From: Zizania palustris
Taxonomy: Eukaryota; Streptophyta; Magnoliopsida; Poales; Poaceae
Assembly: GCA_019279435.1 (NCBI GenBank)
Contig: JAAALK010000082.1
Span: 11,548,594-11,612,593 of the forward strand
Length of the DNA: 64,000 bases
Direction of reading: 5' to 3'
In this document: positions 30,902-41,419 of the stretch, one piece after another
Layout: every line of letters begins with the position of its first letter
Numbering within the stretch: position 1 is the stretch's first letter
Translations under genes and position numbers: made by a program
Notes under the pieces: generated by a model
Databases searched by the model: none
What the model was told of the DNA's origin: nothing
The model's input: the letters and a program-made list of their open reading frames with translations, nothing else

Positions 30902-33900
30902 ATGACGTCTTCTGGTAAAATCCCGTCCCTTGAAGCTTTTGGCTACACTTATTGGAAGACTCGCATGCGAGCCTATCTTATGAGCTAGAGCTCGGACATA
31001 TGTGAGATTTGCGTTCATCCTACTTTCACCATAGTGCCTATTGCTGAGGGTACTGCTACAGATGTAATTGCCCAGCATCAAAACAATAGTAAAGCGGTGA
31101 ACATTTTATTTTCTGGTCTAGGTCCTAGTGAGTTTGAGCGTGTTAGCCATCTGTAGGACCGATAGTAGTGACCAGAGGGGGGTGAATGGGCGCCTAAAAA
31201 TTTCTTGCTAAACTATATTGAAATCCCAACACCCAACCAACTTAACCGGACAAACAATGTTAGTAAAATAAATTACTAGTATTAAATTGGTTTAGCCTAA
31301 AAAGAAACGGTGTCCCAATTAAAATGATATTAAAGCTAAACTAAAAAGAATCACTGCAGTAAATAAAAAGGGATACTAGAAATATTTAATGATGTAATAA
31401 AAAACACTAAATATCTTAATAAGATGTTCAGATTGCAGTCTGAAAATAAAATACTAATTAACTGAATAAAATATAGATCATCCAATAATTAATTCAGAAA
31501 TAACCTAAAAATATTTCAAGTAAAGACTAGAATTAAAAATACTACTGCAACTAATAAACTTTTCTTTATTTTTTATATAAGAAGATTAAACAGATATAAA
31601 TAAAAATACGTGATTACTAAAAATAATTTGGCAGAATAAATTAACATGAAATTTCTAAATAAATTTTCAGCTCATTTATTAATAGATGATTATCTATATA
31701 ATTTATCTGTTTAAAAATAAGAGATTAGATTAACCAAAAAAACTTACAACCGTGTGCGTTTTCATCTCCCGCTGCATGCATCTATTATTTGCAATCCCGC
31801 CCGCGCGCTGTGATGCCTTCCGTGGAAAATACACAAACGACGTGATGAAGCTACCACCGTGGGCCCCGCCTAAAAAGCCGAAACACAGCTGCAAAGAAAC
31901 CAGCGCCTGGTTGCCGGCGTGACGGAGTGGGGCCCACCCGGATGCGTGGGTCAATCCGCCGGCTGATGGGAAGAAATCCAAATACTGTAGTTACTTGCTG
32001 CCTAGATGCCGTTCGCCAGGGCTTCCGTGACTCCACGTCCTTGCGTGGAGACAGTGTTGGCCTAGCTGCTAGACCTGCCGAGAACCTGCGCCACGAAGGG
32101 AAAAACACCAGCCAGCGTGCGCGAGAAAAACGTTGCTCCCAGCGGTAGCACGACGGCGACGACTGCAAACTTTATAGCAGATGAATACCAGCAGAGGCGG
32201 CGATGAAAAAAAGGTGGACTGTAGATTGATTTTTAAGAAAACAGTCATCTATCCCCAGAGGGATAGGGGCCTATTTATAGGCGAAACCTAATACATGAAA
32301 AGACTAATTTACCCTCAGGTAAAATAAACTGACTCTAAAATAAATTCCGAAAATTACTAAAATATTATTAGAAAATTACCTGACTCAAATAAAAATATTC
32401 TAAACTTAAAAACTAAATATTAATATCCTAAAAACGAATTAAACATAGATTGTAAGTTTTACGCCGAAACTGACAAAGCGTCCACCGTCTTCGCACCGGG
32501 TACCCGGATTGGGCCGAGTACTCGCGGCTTCCTCAGCCCGGCAATCGCTCGCCGCCCGTGTACCTGAGTCAAACCCAGTCAATAGACCGGTGGATCCTCT
32601 ATCGCTCCTAGCCATGTACCCGGATTGGGTCAGCCCGACTCCGCGGCTCCTCTGCCCGGCCGTCGCTCACTGCCCGTGTACCTGAGTCACATGCGCCTCA
32701 GACTCGGCAGGTCTTCATCTCTCCCTTCCTTTGACTTCCGTTGACAATCACTCATCACATCTAGAATATCAAAACCATATTCTTCAACATGGTTTCTCAC
32801 CATCTCACCACTCCTCGAGAGATCTGGGCTACCCTCTAGGCACACCATGAGGGGACAGCTCAGGTCAAAGCTAGGCTCTATCAGACCTACCGGCGTGAGT
32901 ATGAAAATTTCTCACAGAGAAGCCGGGTGAGACTGTTGAGGCTTTGTTTAGTCATTTTCAATCGATCATTAACAAGCTTCCCGTCAACAAGGCCGAGCGT
33001 GATCAGTTGGTCTCAGATCATGAACAGGCGCTTAAGGTTCTCCATACCTTGGATCCTAAGATCTGGGAGATCAAGGTTTCTTCTATTGTTGAGAGCGCTT
33101 CCTATGATACCTTGACTGTCGCAGAGCTTTTTAGTAAGCTCAAGGCCTCAGAGGTCGATATCCAGTTGAGATCAAATCTCATTGGTTTTGGCTCAAAGAC
33201 TCTGGCACTTGCAACACCGTCTGCTGATCCTACTGCCTTGAGTTGTACTGCTTTTTCATTGATGTCTATCTCCGAGGAACAGCTTGATTCGCTAGGAGAT
33301 GATGATCTGTGTTTGTTTAACAACCGGGTGCGACGTGTCTATGATAAGTGAATGTTTAAAAGACATGGCACAAAATCTAGATGCTTTGAGTGTGGTGATC
33401 CAGGTCATTTCATCGCTGACTGCCCCAAGCGGAAGAACTACAAGAAGGGAACCGACAGCAACTCCTATGACTCCGGCAAGTATGACAACTCCACTTCTAC
33501 AAAGGGCAAGTCCAAGACAAGATTCTTTCGAAAGGCTCTGAAGGACTACAGGCGTGAGAACAAGAAGCGAGACAAGGACTTCTTCGCCGAGATGGAGAAG
33601 AGCTACTCCAAGAGATCTTCGTCTTCCTCCTCATCTTCGAGCTCAAGTGATGAAGAGATCGTGATCAGGAAGGGGAAGGACAGGGACAATCGGGCGGGCC
33701 TCTGCTTCATGGCCTTCGGGAACAAGCCGAAGAGTCACTCGCATCACAGCCGAAGACCCCACAAGAGTTTCTGCTCATTGGCTCTTGGGGATAAGAAAGA
33801 AAAGGACTCCTCCAATGACTCCGATGATGATGCCGATGAGAAGGTATCTTGGGGTTTGGGGTTTGGGGTAGGTTACACTTATACCAAGGCTGATTTTGAG

Positions 33901-34600
33901 AGTGCCATTAGCCGAGCAGTGGAGTGGAGTAAGATGACTCCTGAATAGAGATATCCTAAGACTCACTCCACTAAGTCCTTTAAGGATAGTCAGCCCAAGA
34001 ATGGAGTGTTCCAAGAACAACCTAAAGCTCCACCTAAGAAGCAAATCTAGGTTCCAAAGCCTAAACCTCAACACACTTCTCTTGATTCCTTACTTGGACC
34101 CTCTCACACCAAGGATACTACACCCAACACCACCAAGCCTAAGAATCCTAAGCCTCAACCACATTGCAAGAAGCCTACCTATCACTGTGAGTTTTGTCAG
34201 AGAGACGGGCATCTTGAGGAGTTTTGCTTCAGGAGGAAGCGGGTTGAGCGAGCAGAGAGAGCTCGAGGTGGGCAGGAGCAGTTCTACCAACAGGGTGGTA
34301 GACAGAGAGTTCCTTGACATAGAGATAGGCTAGAGGCCAGGCCACGCCGTGTAGGTGGTGGTAGAGGAGACGGTTTTTATGACCATGCTCCAGAGGGTGG
34401 TTTCCATTCCGGCAGAGTTCCAGATCGTTATACATAGAGTTTTGGACCTCGTGGCTATGATTTTAGGCAGAACAGAGGACCACGCTTTGAGCCACATTTT
34501 GGTCCAGACTCATATGATTCCTTATGCTTTCCTACTTATGAGCAGATGGCTCGACACTGGTTTAGCACCTTCGCTAAACCTGGTGTTCGTCCATTTGCTC
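30902..34600 (+). pseudogene. SIRE gag, interrupted by a solo LTR
   Basis: ATG 30902, first after the primer site, gives MTSSGKIPSLEAFGYTYWKT, the standard copia Gag start. Gag is cut at 31151 by a reverse solo LTR and resumes at 32805 (REIWATL, then EGTAQVKARL). The capsid region continues to about 33340, with a frame change near 32930 and a stop at 33349-33351. A CCHC knuckle CFECGDPGHFIADC lies at about 33382-33425; a Ser/Lys/Glu-rich linker follows; a second knuckle CEFCQRDGHLEEFC lies near 34187-34230, a SIRE-like feature. Stops such as 33946-33948 and 34316-34318 and further frame changes confirm decay. Confidence 0.9.
31152..32799 (-). mobile_element. SIRE-family solo LTR, opposite orientation, inside SIRE gag
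   Basis: The forward strand begins TGTAGGACC and ends GGTTTCTCA, the reverse complement of TGAGAAACC...GGTCCTACA. Its 1,648 bp compare with 1,651/1,652 for the host element's LTRs, with the same TATA region (reverse strand near 32275) and closing motif. Perfect duplications CCATC lie at 31147-31151 and 32800-32804. No interior remains, so an element of the same family inserted and was reduced to one LTR by recombination. Confidence 0.95.
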
Positions 34601-34613
34601 CCACTCATAACCA

Positions 34614-37600
34614 TTGATCTTGCAGGATCGAGGACTAGAGGACGTGTGGATCATGGATTCAAGATGTTCTCTCCACATGATGGGACACCATAGATGGTTC
34701 TCCAGCCTCACTCCCCCGAGCTCCAAGGAATACATCACTTTCAGGAACAATGGTCAAGGGAAGGTACAAGGTATTGGGTCAATTCACATCTCTGATTATT
34801 TCTCTTTGAAGAATGTTGCTTTAGTTGGTAATCTGAACTTTAATCTAATTTCTGTTTCGCAACTTCTTGAGGATGGTTTAGACGTGCGCTTTAAGAAGGG
34901 CATGTCTTCTGTTGTTGATTCTAGAGGATCTTTAGTTTGCCGGATCTTACCTTTTGGTAAGGTTTTTCGTATTGATTTCTCTAGTTCTTCTGGCCCCTCC
35001 CGCTTTCTGATGGTCGGATCCTCCTTTGAGCTATGGAAGTGACATAGAAGGTTAGGTCATTTGAGCTTTGATCTGCTTGTCAGATTGAGTTCTATGGATC
35101 TTATCTGAGGATTGCCTAAGCTTAAGATGGAGAAGGATCTAGTGTGTCATCTATGTCGTCATGGGAAAATGGTTGCTGCTTCTCACGCACCTGTGACTCA
35201 GGTGATGACTTCGTACCCGGGAGAGCTGTTGCACATGGATACAGTAGGTCCAGCTCGAGTACGCTCAGTCGGTGGGAAGTGGTACGCCCTTGTGATAGTT
35301 GATGATTTTTCTCGATTCTCGTGGGTTTACTTTCTAGAGTCTAAGGATGAGACTTTCCAGTATGTTCATGACCTGATTTTGAAGCTGAAGAATGAGAACA
35401 ATGGTCTGATGCGAGCAATTCGTTTGGACAATGGCTCTGAGTTTAAGAACTCTCAGTTCATCAGTTTCTGAAGTGATCAGGGTCTTGATCATCAGTTCTC
35501 TGCCCCTTACACTCCCCCACAGAACGGTGTTGTGGAACAAAAGAACCGCACACTTGTCGAGATGACCAGGACGATGCTTGATGAGCATAGGACTTCTAGG
35601 CGTTTTTGGGCTGAAGAAATGAACACAACTTGCTATCTTGCCAACCGCATTTTTCTTAGAGCTTACTTAGGTAAGACGTCATATGAGTTGCGGTTTGGTA
35701 GACAGCCCAAGGTAAGTCACTTGCAAGCTTTTGGATGCAAGTGCTTTGTGCTCAACAAGGGAGGGCATTTGGACAAGTTTGAGTCTCGCTGTTGGGATGA
35801 AGTCTTTCTAGGTTATGCTTTGCATTCTAGAGGCTTTCGTGTTTGTAACCTAGACTCTCAGCAGCTTGTCGAGACTTGTGAGGTTTCTTTTGATAAGTCC
35901 ATGCCTTCACTGACTCCTTCTTTTGAGCTTTCTAGAGATGATGAGCTTGGAGAGTCCATCTTCGAGGAAGATGATGACACTCCTGCTAATGATAAGGGTG
36001 GGCCCTCTGCACCGCCTGCAGACCCCACACCTTCTAAGACTTCGACTAAGGATGAGGACGGACCTTTGATCACTCCTTCTACTTCGATTGATCCTCCTCA
36101 GCCGAGTCCAGAGGTGCCAGTTGCTGACTCGGGTGAGATGACCTCTCAGCCGAGTCCAGAGGAGCTAGTTGCTGACTCCGGTGAGGTGACTTCAGATCAT
36201 CTAGCATCCCGAGCAGTTCAGCGTGATCACCCCTCAGAGCTCATCATTGGTGATCTTACTAAGAGATCCTTACGTTCCTCAATTGGTTCTCTTGCTATGT
36301 TTGTTGAGTCTACTTTTGTTGCTACTTTTGAGCCTAGAGACGTTTCTCATGCTCTTTCTGATTCAAATTGGATATAGACCATGCAAGAAGAGCTTGAAAA
36401 TTTTGTTCGCAATTGGGTTTGGACACTAGTTGAGCTGCCACCTGGATGTAACACCATAGGCACCAAGTGGGTGTTTAAGAACAAACAAGGAGAAGATGGT
36501 GTTGTGGTGCGCAACAAAGCTCGATTAGTGGCACAGGGTTTTTGCCAAAAAGAAGGTATTGATTTTGAAGAGACCTTCGCTCCTGTTGCCCGCCTTGAGT
36601 TCATTCGTATTCTTTTGGCCATTGCTACTTCTAAAGGTTTTAAGCTTTATCAAATGGATGTCAAGAGTGCGTTTCTAAATGGGTATATAGAGGAGGAGGT
36701 CTATGTTAAGCAGCCTCCCGGTTTTGATAACCCTAAGTTTCCACAACATGTTTTCAAGTTGCAGAAGGCTTTATACGGTCTGAAGCAAGCCCCTAGGGCT
36801 TAGTATGATCGCCTGAAGTAGTTCTTGTTGCAGAAAGGTTTTGTGATGGGTTCTGTGGACAACACTCTTTTCTTGCTTAGATATGGCTCTGACTTATTGG
36901 TTGCTGAGATTTATGTGGACAATATTATTTTTGGTGGCTCTACTAATGAGGTTGTGTCCAAGTTTTTTGAGAAGATGTATAGCGAGTTTGAGATGAGTCT
37001 CATGGGAGAACTCAAGTACTTTTTAGGGCTCCAAATCAAGCAGACCAAGGACGGCATTTTCATCCACCAGGGTAAGTACACACGGGATATGCTGAAGAAC
37101 TTTGATTTTGGTGGAGAGCTGAAGCCACAGATGACCCCAATGGGTACATCTGGAGGTCTGGACAAGGACGAGGATGACGTCAAGGTAAACGAGCGAGTAT
37201 CGAGGGATGATCGGATCGCTGCTATACTTGACTGCGATGAGACCAGACATTCAGTTTGCCATGGGTGTGTGTGCACGTTTTCAGTCTTCGCCACACGCAT
37301 CTCACCGGCAGGCTGTGAAACGTATTTTCAGGTATCTTACTTATGCTCTTGATTTAGGTCTTTATTATTCTGCATCATCGTCTCTTGATTTAGCTGGTTT
37401 TTCGGACGCTGATTTCGGTGGGTGCCGGCTGGATCGCAAGTTGACTTCCGGTACTTGCTAGCTTCTTGGTTCTTCGCTTGTATCATGGTCTTCTCGAAAA
37501 CAATGTGGAGTTGCGCTTTCTACTACTGAGGCTGAGTATGTAGCTGCTGCTAGCTGCTGCTCACAATTGGTTTGGATGATTTCTACTTTGCGGGATTTTG

Positions 37601-37823
37601 GGTTGTTCTTCCCTTCGAGAGTTCCTTTGTTTTGTGATAGCACTAGTGCAATTAGTGTAGGGAAAAACCCATGTCTACATTCTAAAACCAATATGAGAAA
37701 GGGAACATTGATCTTGTTCATGTTGATACCCATCAGCAATTGGCTGATATTTTTACCAAACCCCTAGATCATTCTACTTTTGAGCGTTTGCGAGGGGATT
37801 TGGGAGTTGTGTATCCTTTTTAG
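34614..37823 (+). pseudogene. SIRE copia pol: protease, integrase, RT, RNase H
   Basis: Protease at 34614-35040 (WIMDSRCSLHMMGH; the usual DSG triad is DSR, Asp kept). Integrase: HRRLGHLSFDLL and CHLCRHGK form the HHCC finger (35045-35165); the D,D,E residues lie in HMDTVG (about 35235), RLDNGSEF (about 35425) and PQNGVVEQKN (about 35517). RT at 36381-37200 with KLYQMDVKSAFLNGYIEEEV, ALYGLKQAPRA and YVDN at 36912-36923 in place of YVDD. RNase H at 37380-37700 (GFSDADFGG, STTEAEYVAAASCC, FCDSTSAI). The C-terminus ends VVYPF with TAG 37821-37823. Stops at 35103-35105, 35469-35471, 36375-36377 and 36801-36803, and frame changes near 37200 and 37690, break it. Confidence 0.95.
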
Positions 37824-39178
37824 GATACTTTGAGTCAATTTTTTCTTCGTTATTTTTTTATTGAATTTTTTGTGTGCGTTCATATCATGCATAATCATAT
37901 ATCACATTTTGAGCTTGCTTCTGTTATATGATTAATCTGCTTTACTCACTCTAGCTAGTATATGTTTTTGATTACTTGTCGATGATCATGTTTTGGTTCA
38001 GTTCATATGATATATCTGATATTTGTCATATGCATGGCTTTTATGCTTTAAAATTGAATAATAATCACCATTGCTTCTGGTAACTAGCATGTGTAGGTTG
38101 AATGCTTTCACTATCTTTTACATGCCTGGTAGCTAGATCCTTACTTAGATGCATATATGCAACTTGGACATCTATATGCTTTAAATATGAAAAATGTGCT
38201 ATAAAAATGATAAAAATTCAGAAAAATGAAAAATTTATGCATTTTTATGATTATTAGAAAAGATCCAGGTGGGTTTGCTTTGTCGCATTGCATTTGTTCT
38301 AGACTGCTTACCATAACACTTTGGTATGAACAAGGACGGTGTAATGTATGCCAAGACCAATGTCTTAAGCTCCTGATAGTCCAGTTCTGGCCTAGGCTTG
38401 ACTTGGTCGATTAGCATAAGGTTTGACAAGCAAATAACCCCTGGCGGAAATGAAAAAATAAAAAGTAAAAAATAAAAAGTCTGAAAAATTTAAAAAGATG
38501 ACAAGTTTGCTGAAGCACTTTGCTATGGACAATGCTTATCTTGGTAGATATCAGTTAGCTTTTGCATCTCATGCTTTACTTTGCTTGTCAACTAGAAAAT
38601 GTGGTGATACTTTTGTTTGCAAAAATCGAAAAATGCGTGCTAATGACTCTATTTAGATATCATCTGTTGCACTGATCATGTCATGTATCTTAGACAATAT
38701 ATCTTTTGTTATACCTGTTAGATGTTGTAATAGCAGTCCATCATATCTAAGAAGCATGATTTTCACACTCCACTTGCACCCCATCTGCATTCATGGCATA
38801 TTTTGAGGGGGAGTTGCATTTCAGGGGGAGTTTGTGTCTATGTCTGTTTAGAGTGCATTTAGTCCCACTTGATGAGTCCAATTGTCAACAAGGGGGAGAA
38901 ATTTTGGAGTTTTGGGGACATTTTTGGCTTTCTCTGGGATTTATTTCAGGGGGAGTATTTCAGTCTTCTTGTTGGTAGTCTGAGATTGCACTTGTTTTTG
39001 AGTCTTTATTTTTGGTTAACCATAATCACTGTTTTCTTGGTTTTGATTGACTTTTGGTCATTACGGTTAAACTTTTATTATCTTCCTTCTATTTTTCTTT
39101 TGTTTTTGTTTTCCTGTTTCCACATGTTTTTGCAAGTTCTGAAGAAGTGCTGAAGTGGGTGTTGACAATGCACTCATC
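37824..39178 (+). repeat. SIRE 3' non-coding region
   Basis: AT-rich, with repeated purine tracts GAGGGGGAG (38803-38813), CAGGGGGAG (38822-38830), AAGGGGGAGAA (38890-38900) and CAGGGGGAGT (38948-38957). Position corresponds to where SIRE elements may carry an env-like frame, but no convincing long frame or signal/membrane pattern was seen. 38010-38620 parallels 2250-2830. Confidence 0.75.
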
Positions 39179-39189
39179 AAGGGGGAGAT
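39179..39189 (+). promoter_or_regulatory. SIRE polypurine tract
   Basis: AAGGGGGAGAT immediately before the 3' LTR start TGAGAAACC at 39190; the priming site for plus-strand DNA in LTR elements. Confidence 0.9.
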
Positions 39190-40841
39190 TGAGAAACCAT
39201 GTTGAAGAACATGGGTTTTATACTCCAGATGTGATGAGTGATTGTCAATGGAAGTCAAAGAAAGAGACATGAAGACCTGTCGTGTCTGAGGCACGTGTGA
39301 CTCAGGTACACGGGCAGCGAGCGACAACCGGGCAAAGGAGCCGCGGAGTCGGGCTGGCCCAATCCGGGTACATGGGCTAGGAGCGGCAGAGGATCCACTG
39401 GTCTGTTGACCGGGTTTGACTCAAGTACACGGGCGACGAGCTATTGCTGGGCTGAGGAAGCTGCAGGGTCGGGTCGGCCCAATGCTGGTACCCGGTGCGA
39501 AGACGGTGGACGCTTTGCCAATTTTGGCGCAAAACTGACAACCTATGATTATTTTGTTTTTAGGATATTAATATTTAGTTTTTAAAGTCCAGAATATTTT
39601 TATTCGTGTCAGTTGATTTTTTCAAGGGTATGTTAGTAATTTTGGATTTTATTTTAGAGTTAGTGTAATTTACTCTAGGGGTAAATTAGTCTTTTTCATG
39701 TATTAGAAGTCGCCTATAAATAGACCCCTACCCCCTAGGGATAGGGTGACTATTTTTCACAGATCAATCTACAATCCAAATTTTTTCCGTTCGATTTTCG
39801 TGTTCCACCAAAAGTTTTTTTTTCCGAAAAATTTTCGCCACCGGCGATCTCTCGGCACGACGTTGCTGAACACGTGGACCGAGGCTTGATTTTTCATCGT
39901 GCAGCGCACACAGTTGTCGCATTGAGACAAATTGCTAGCAGCTGCACGCCGGCCAAGTTCCTTCATCACGCAAGTGCAGGGCTGCAGACCTACCTGTGGC
40001 TAGCAGCAGGGCATCGCAGTGCTAGGCGCGTGAAGCCTTTCACAAGCGGAGTTCCACATGGCAGCCTTCTCCTCGTGCACGGTTCCTGAGGCAAGCATGG
40101 GGCCCGCTAGAAATTTGCACGGTGTAGGTTCTTTTCCGTAGGATTTTTTGGCCATCGCGTGAAGTTCTAGCTGCTTTTTCTGTCATCGCGTGCCCAACAC
40201 GTCGCGGCTCTGTGGTGAAGTTTTTCCGAGCGGCGCACGGCAGACGCGATTGATTTAGCAGATGCAGGTTAGTTAGTTTAATCTACTATTTCTTAGATGT
40301 TTAATTAAATTAATATTGATCTATTTTTAATTAGCAGTAAAATTGTTTTTAGTATTTTCGTAGATATTTTTTATCTGCTAGATATTATTAGTTAATCTGC
40401 TTATTAATTATCTCATATTATTTATTTAAATATATCTGTTTAATCTGCTCGTATAAAAAGAAAAGAAAAATTTATTAATCACAGTTGTATTTTTATTCTA
40501 GTTTTTACCTGAAATATTTTAGGTTTATTTCTTAATTAATTTTTGAATAATCCATGTTTTATTCATTTGATTAGTATTTCATTTTTAGATTGCTATATAA
40601 ATATCTCGTGATTTGTCTAGGTGTTTTTATTTACTGCAGTATTTTTATTTAGTTTATCTTTAATATCATTTCAATTAAGACACTGGTCATTTTTAGGCTA
40701 GACAACTTTAGTTACTGTAATTTGCTTTGCTAATATTATATGTCTGGTTAAGTTTGTTTGGGTGTTGGGTTAAAGTCATAGTTTAGTAAGAAATTTTTAG
40801 GTGCCCATTCACCCCCTCTGGTCTCTACTTTCGGTCCTACA
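39190..40841 (+). repeat. SIRE 3' LTR (1,652 bp)
   Basis: Starts TGAGAAACCATG, ends GTCCTACA; TATAAATA at 39715-39722. Differs from the 5' LTR by scattered substitutions, which could date the insertion. Confidence 0.95.
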
Positions 40842-41419
40842 CTAGGGCACCGGCCTGATGCATCCCAGGATCATGGGTTCCTTTCTTGGTTTTAGAGTCG
40901 AAGGTGGCTCACAATCACATGTTCGATGAATCCACACCACTCATTCCATTCTCATTACAGAATCAAGCTCTGAAGCCTTGCTTCACGTATATTTACTATT
41001 GAGAATTAAGCATGCTAAAGCCATGCTTCGCCTAATTTGAATGTCTCTGAAGCCATGCTTCGCTTCAAGTTTAAGCGTTTGAAGCCCAAGAGAGGCCTCC
41101 GATTGACACGATTTATATATCGAAAGCTTCCCAAGACGAACCCCTTCGCATTTTATAATTGCACACACCAGCAACGCCCAAGTCCCTAACCACCACGTGC
41201 AAGGGGGACCGAGGTATGTATGCGAAGTGTGTGAATGAAATGTTCAATACGAGCATATAAACTAAGTGTTCGAAGCACGCGATCCGTGCAAAGCATGCAA
41301 ACATAGTGTGCGCCTATGAATACAACACAATTTCCATTCATTGAATGCTAAATATAAGATCAAAGTATGTTACAAGTACAGCTTGAAAGCTAAGATACTA
41401 CGAGTAATCTGTATCTAAG
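40842..41419 (+). other. Tat leader remainder and antisense-gene 3' end
   Basis: Tat sequence after the SIRE target site. Further GAAGCCATGCTTCGC palindromes occur at 40975-41085; 41330-41419 is AT-richer and probably the 3' untranslated part of the reverse-strand gene. No forward gene. Confidence 0.5.

Larger units (their letters stand above)
29185..40841 (+). mobile_element. Complete SIRE/Maximus-type Ty1/copia element with a nested solo LTR
   Basis: LTRs 29185-30835 (1,651 bp) and 39190-40841 (1,652 bp), TGAGAAACC...GTCCTA(T/C)A. Target duplications CCAGG (29180-29184) and CTAGG (40842-40846), one mismatch. Met-tRNA primer site at 30838-30849; polypurine tract CAAGGGGGAGA just before the 3' LTR. 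Domain order gag, protease, integrase, RT, RNase H is copia; two CCHC knuckles and a long 3' non-coding region fit SIRE/Maximus. Stops, altered active-site residues (DSR, YVDN) and the solo LTR in gag make it inactive. Without the solo LTR and its duplication the element is about 10.0 kb. It sits in the Tat leader. Confidence 0.95.

Noticed and set aside
37824..39178. env-like gene of SIRE type
   Set aside because: No long frame, signal peptide or membrane pattern; mostly AT-rich with purine tracts.
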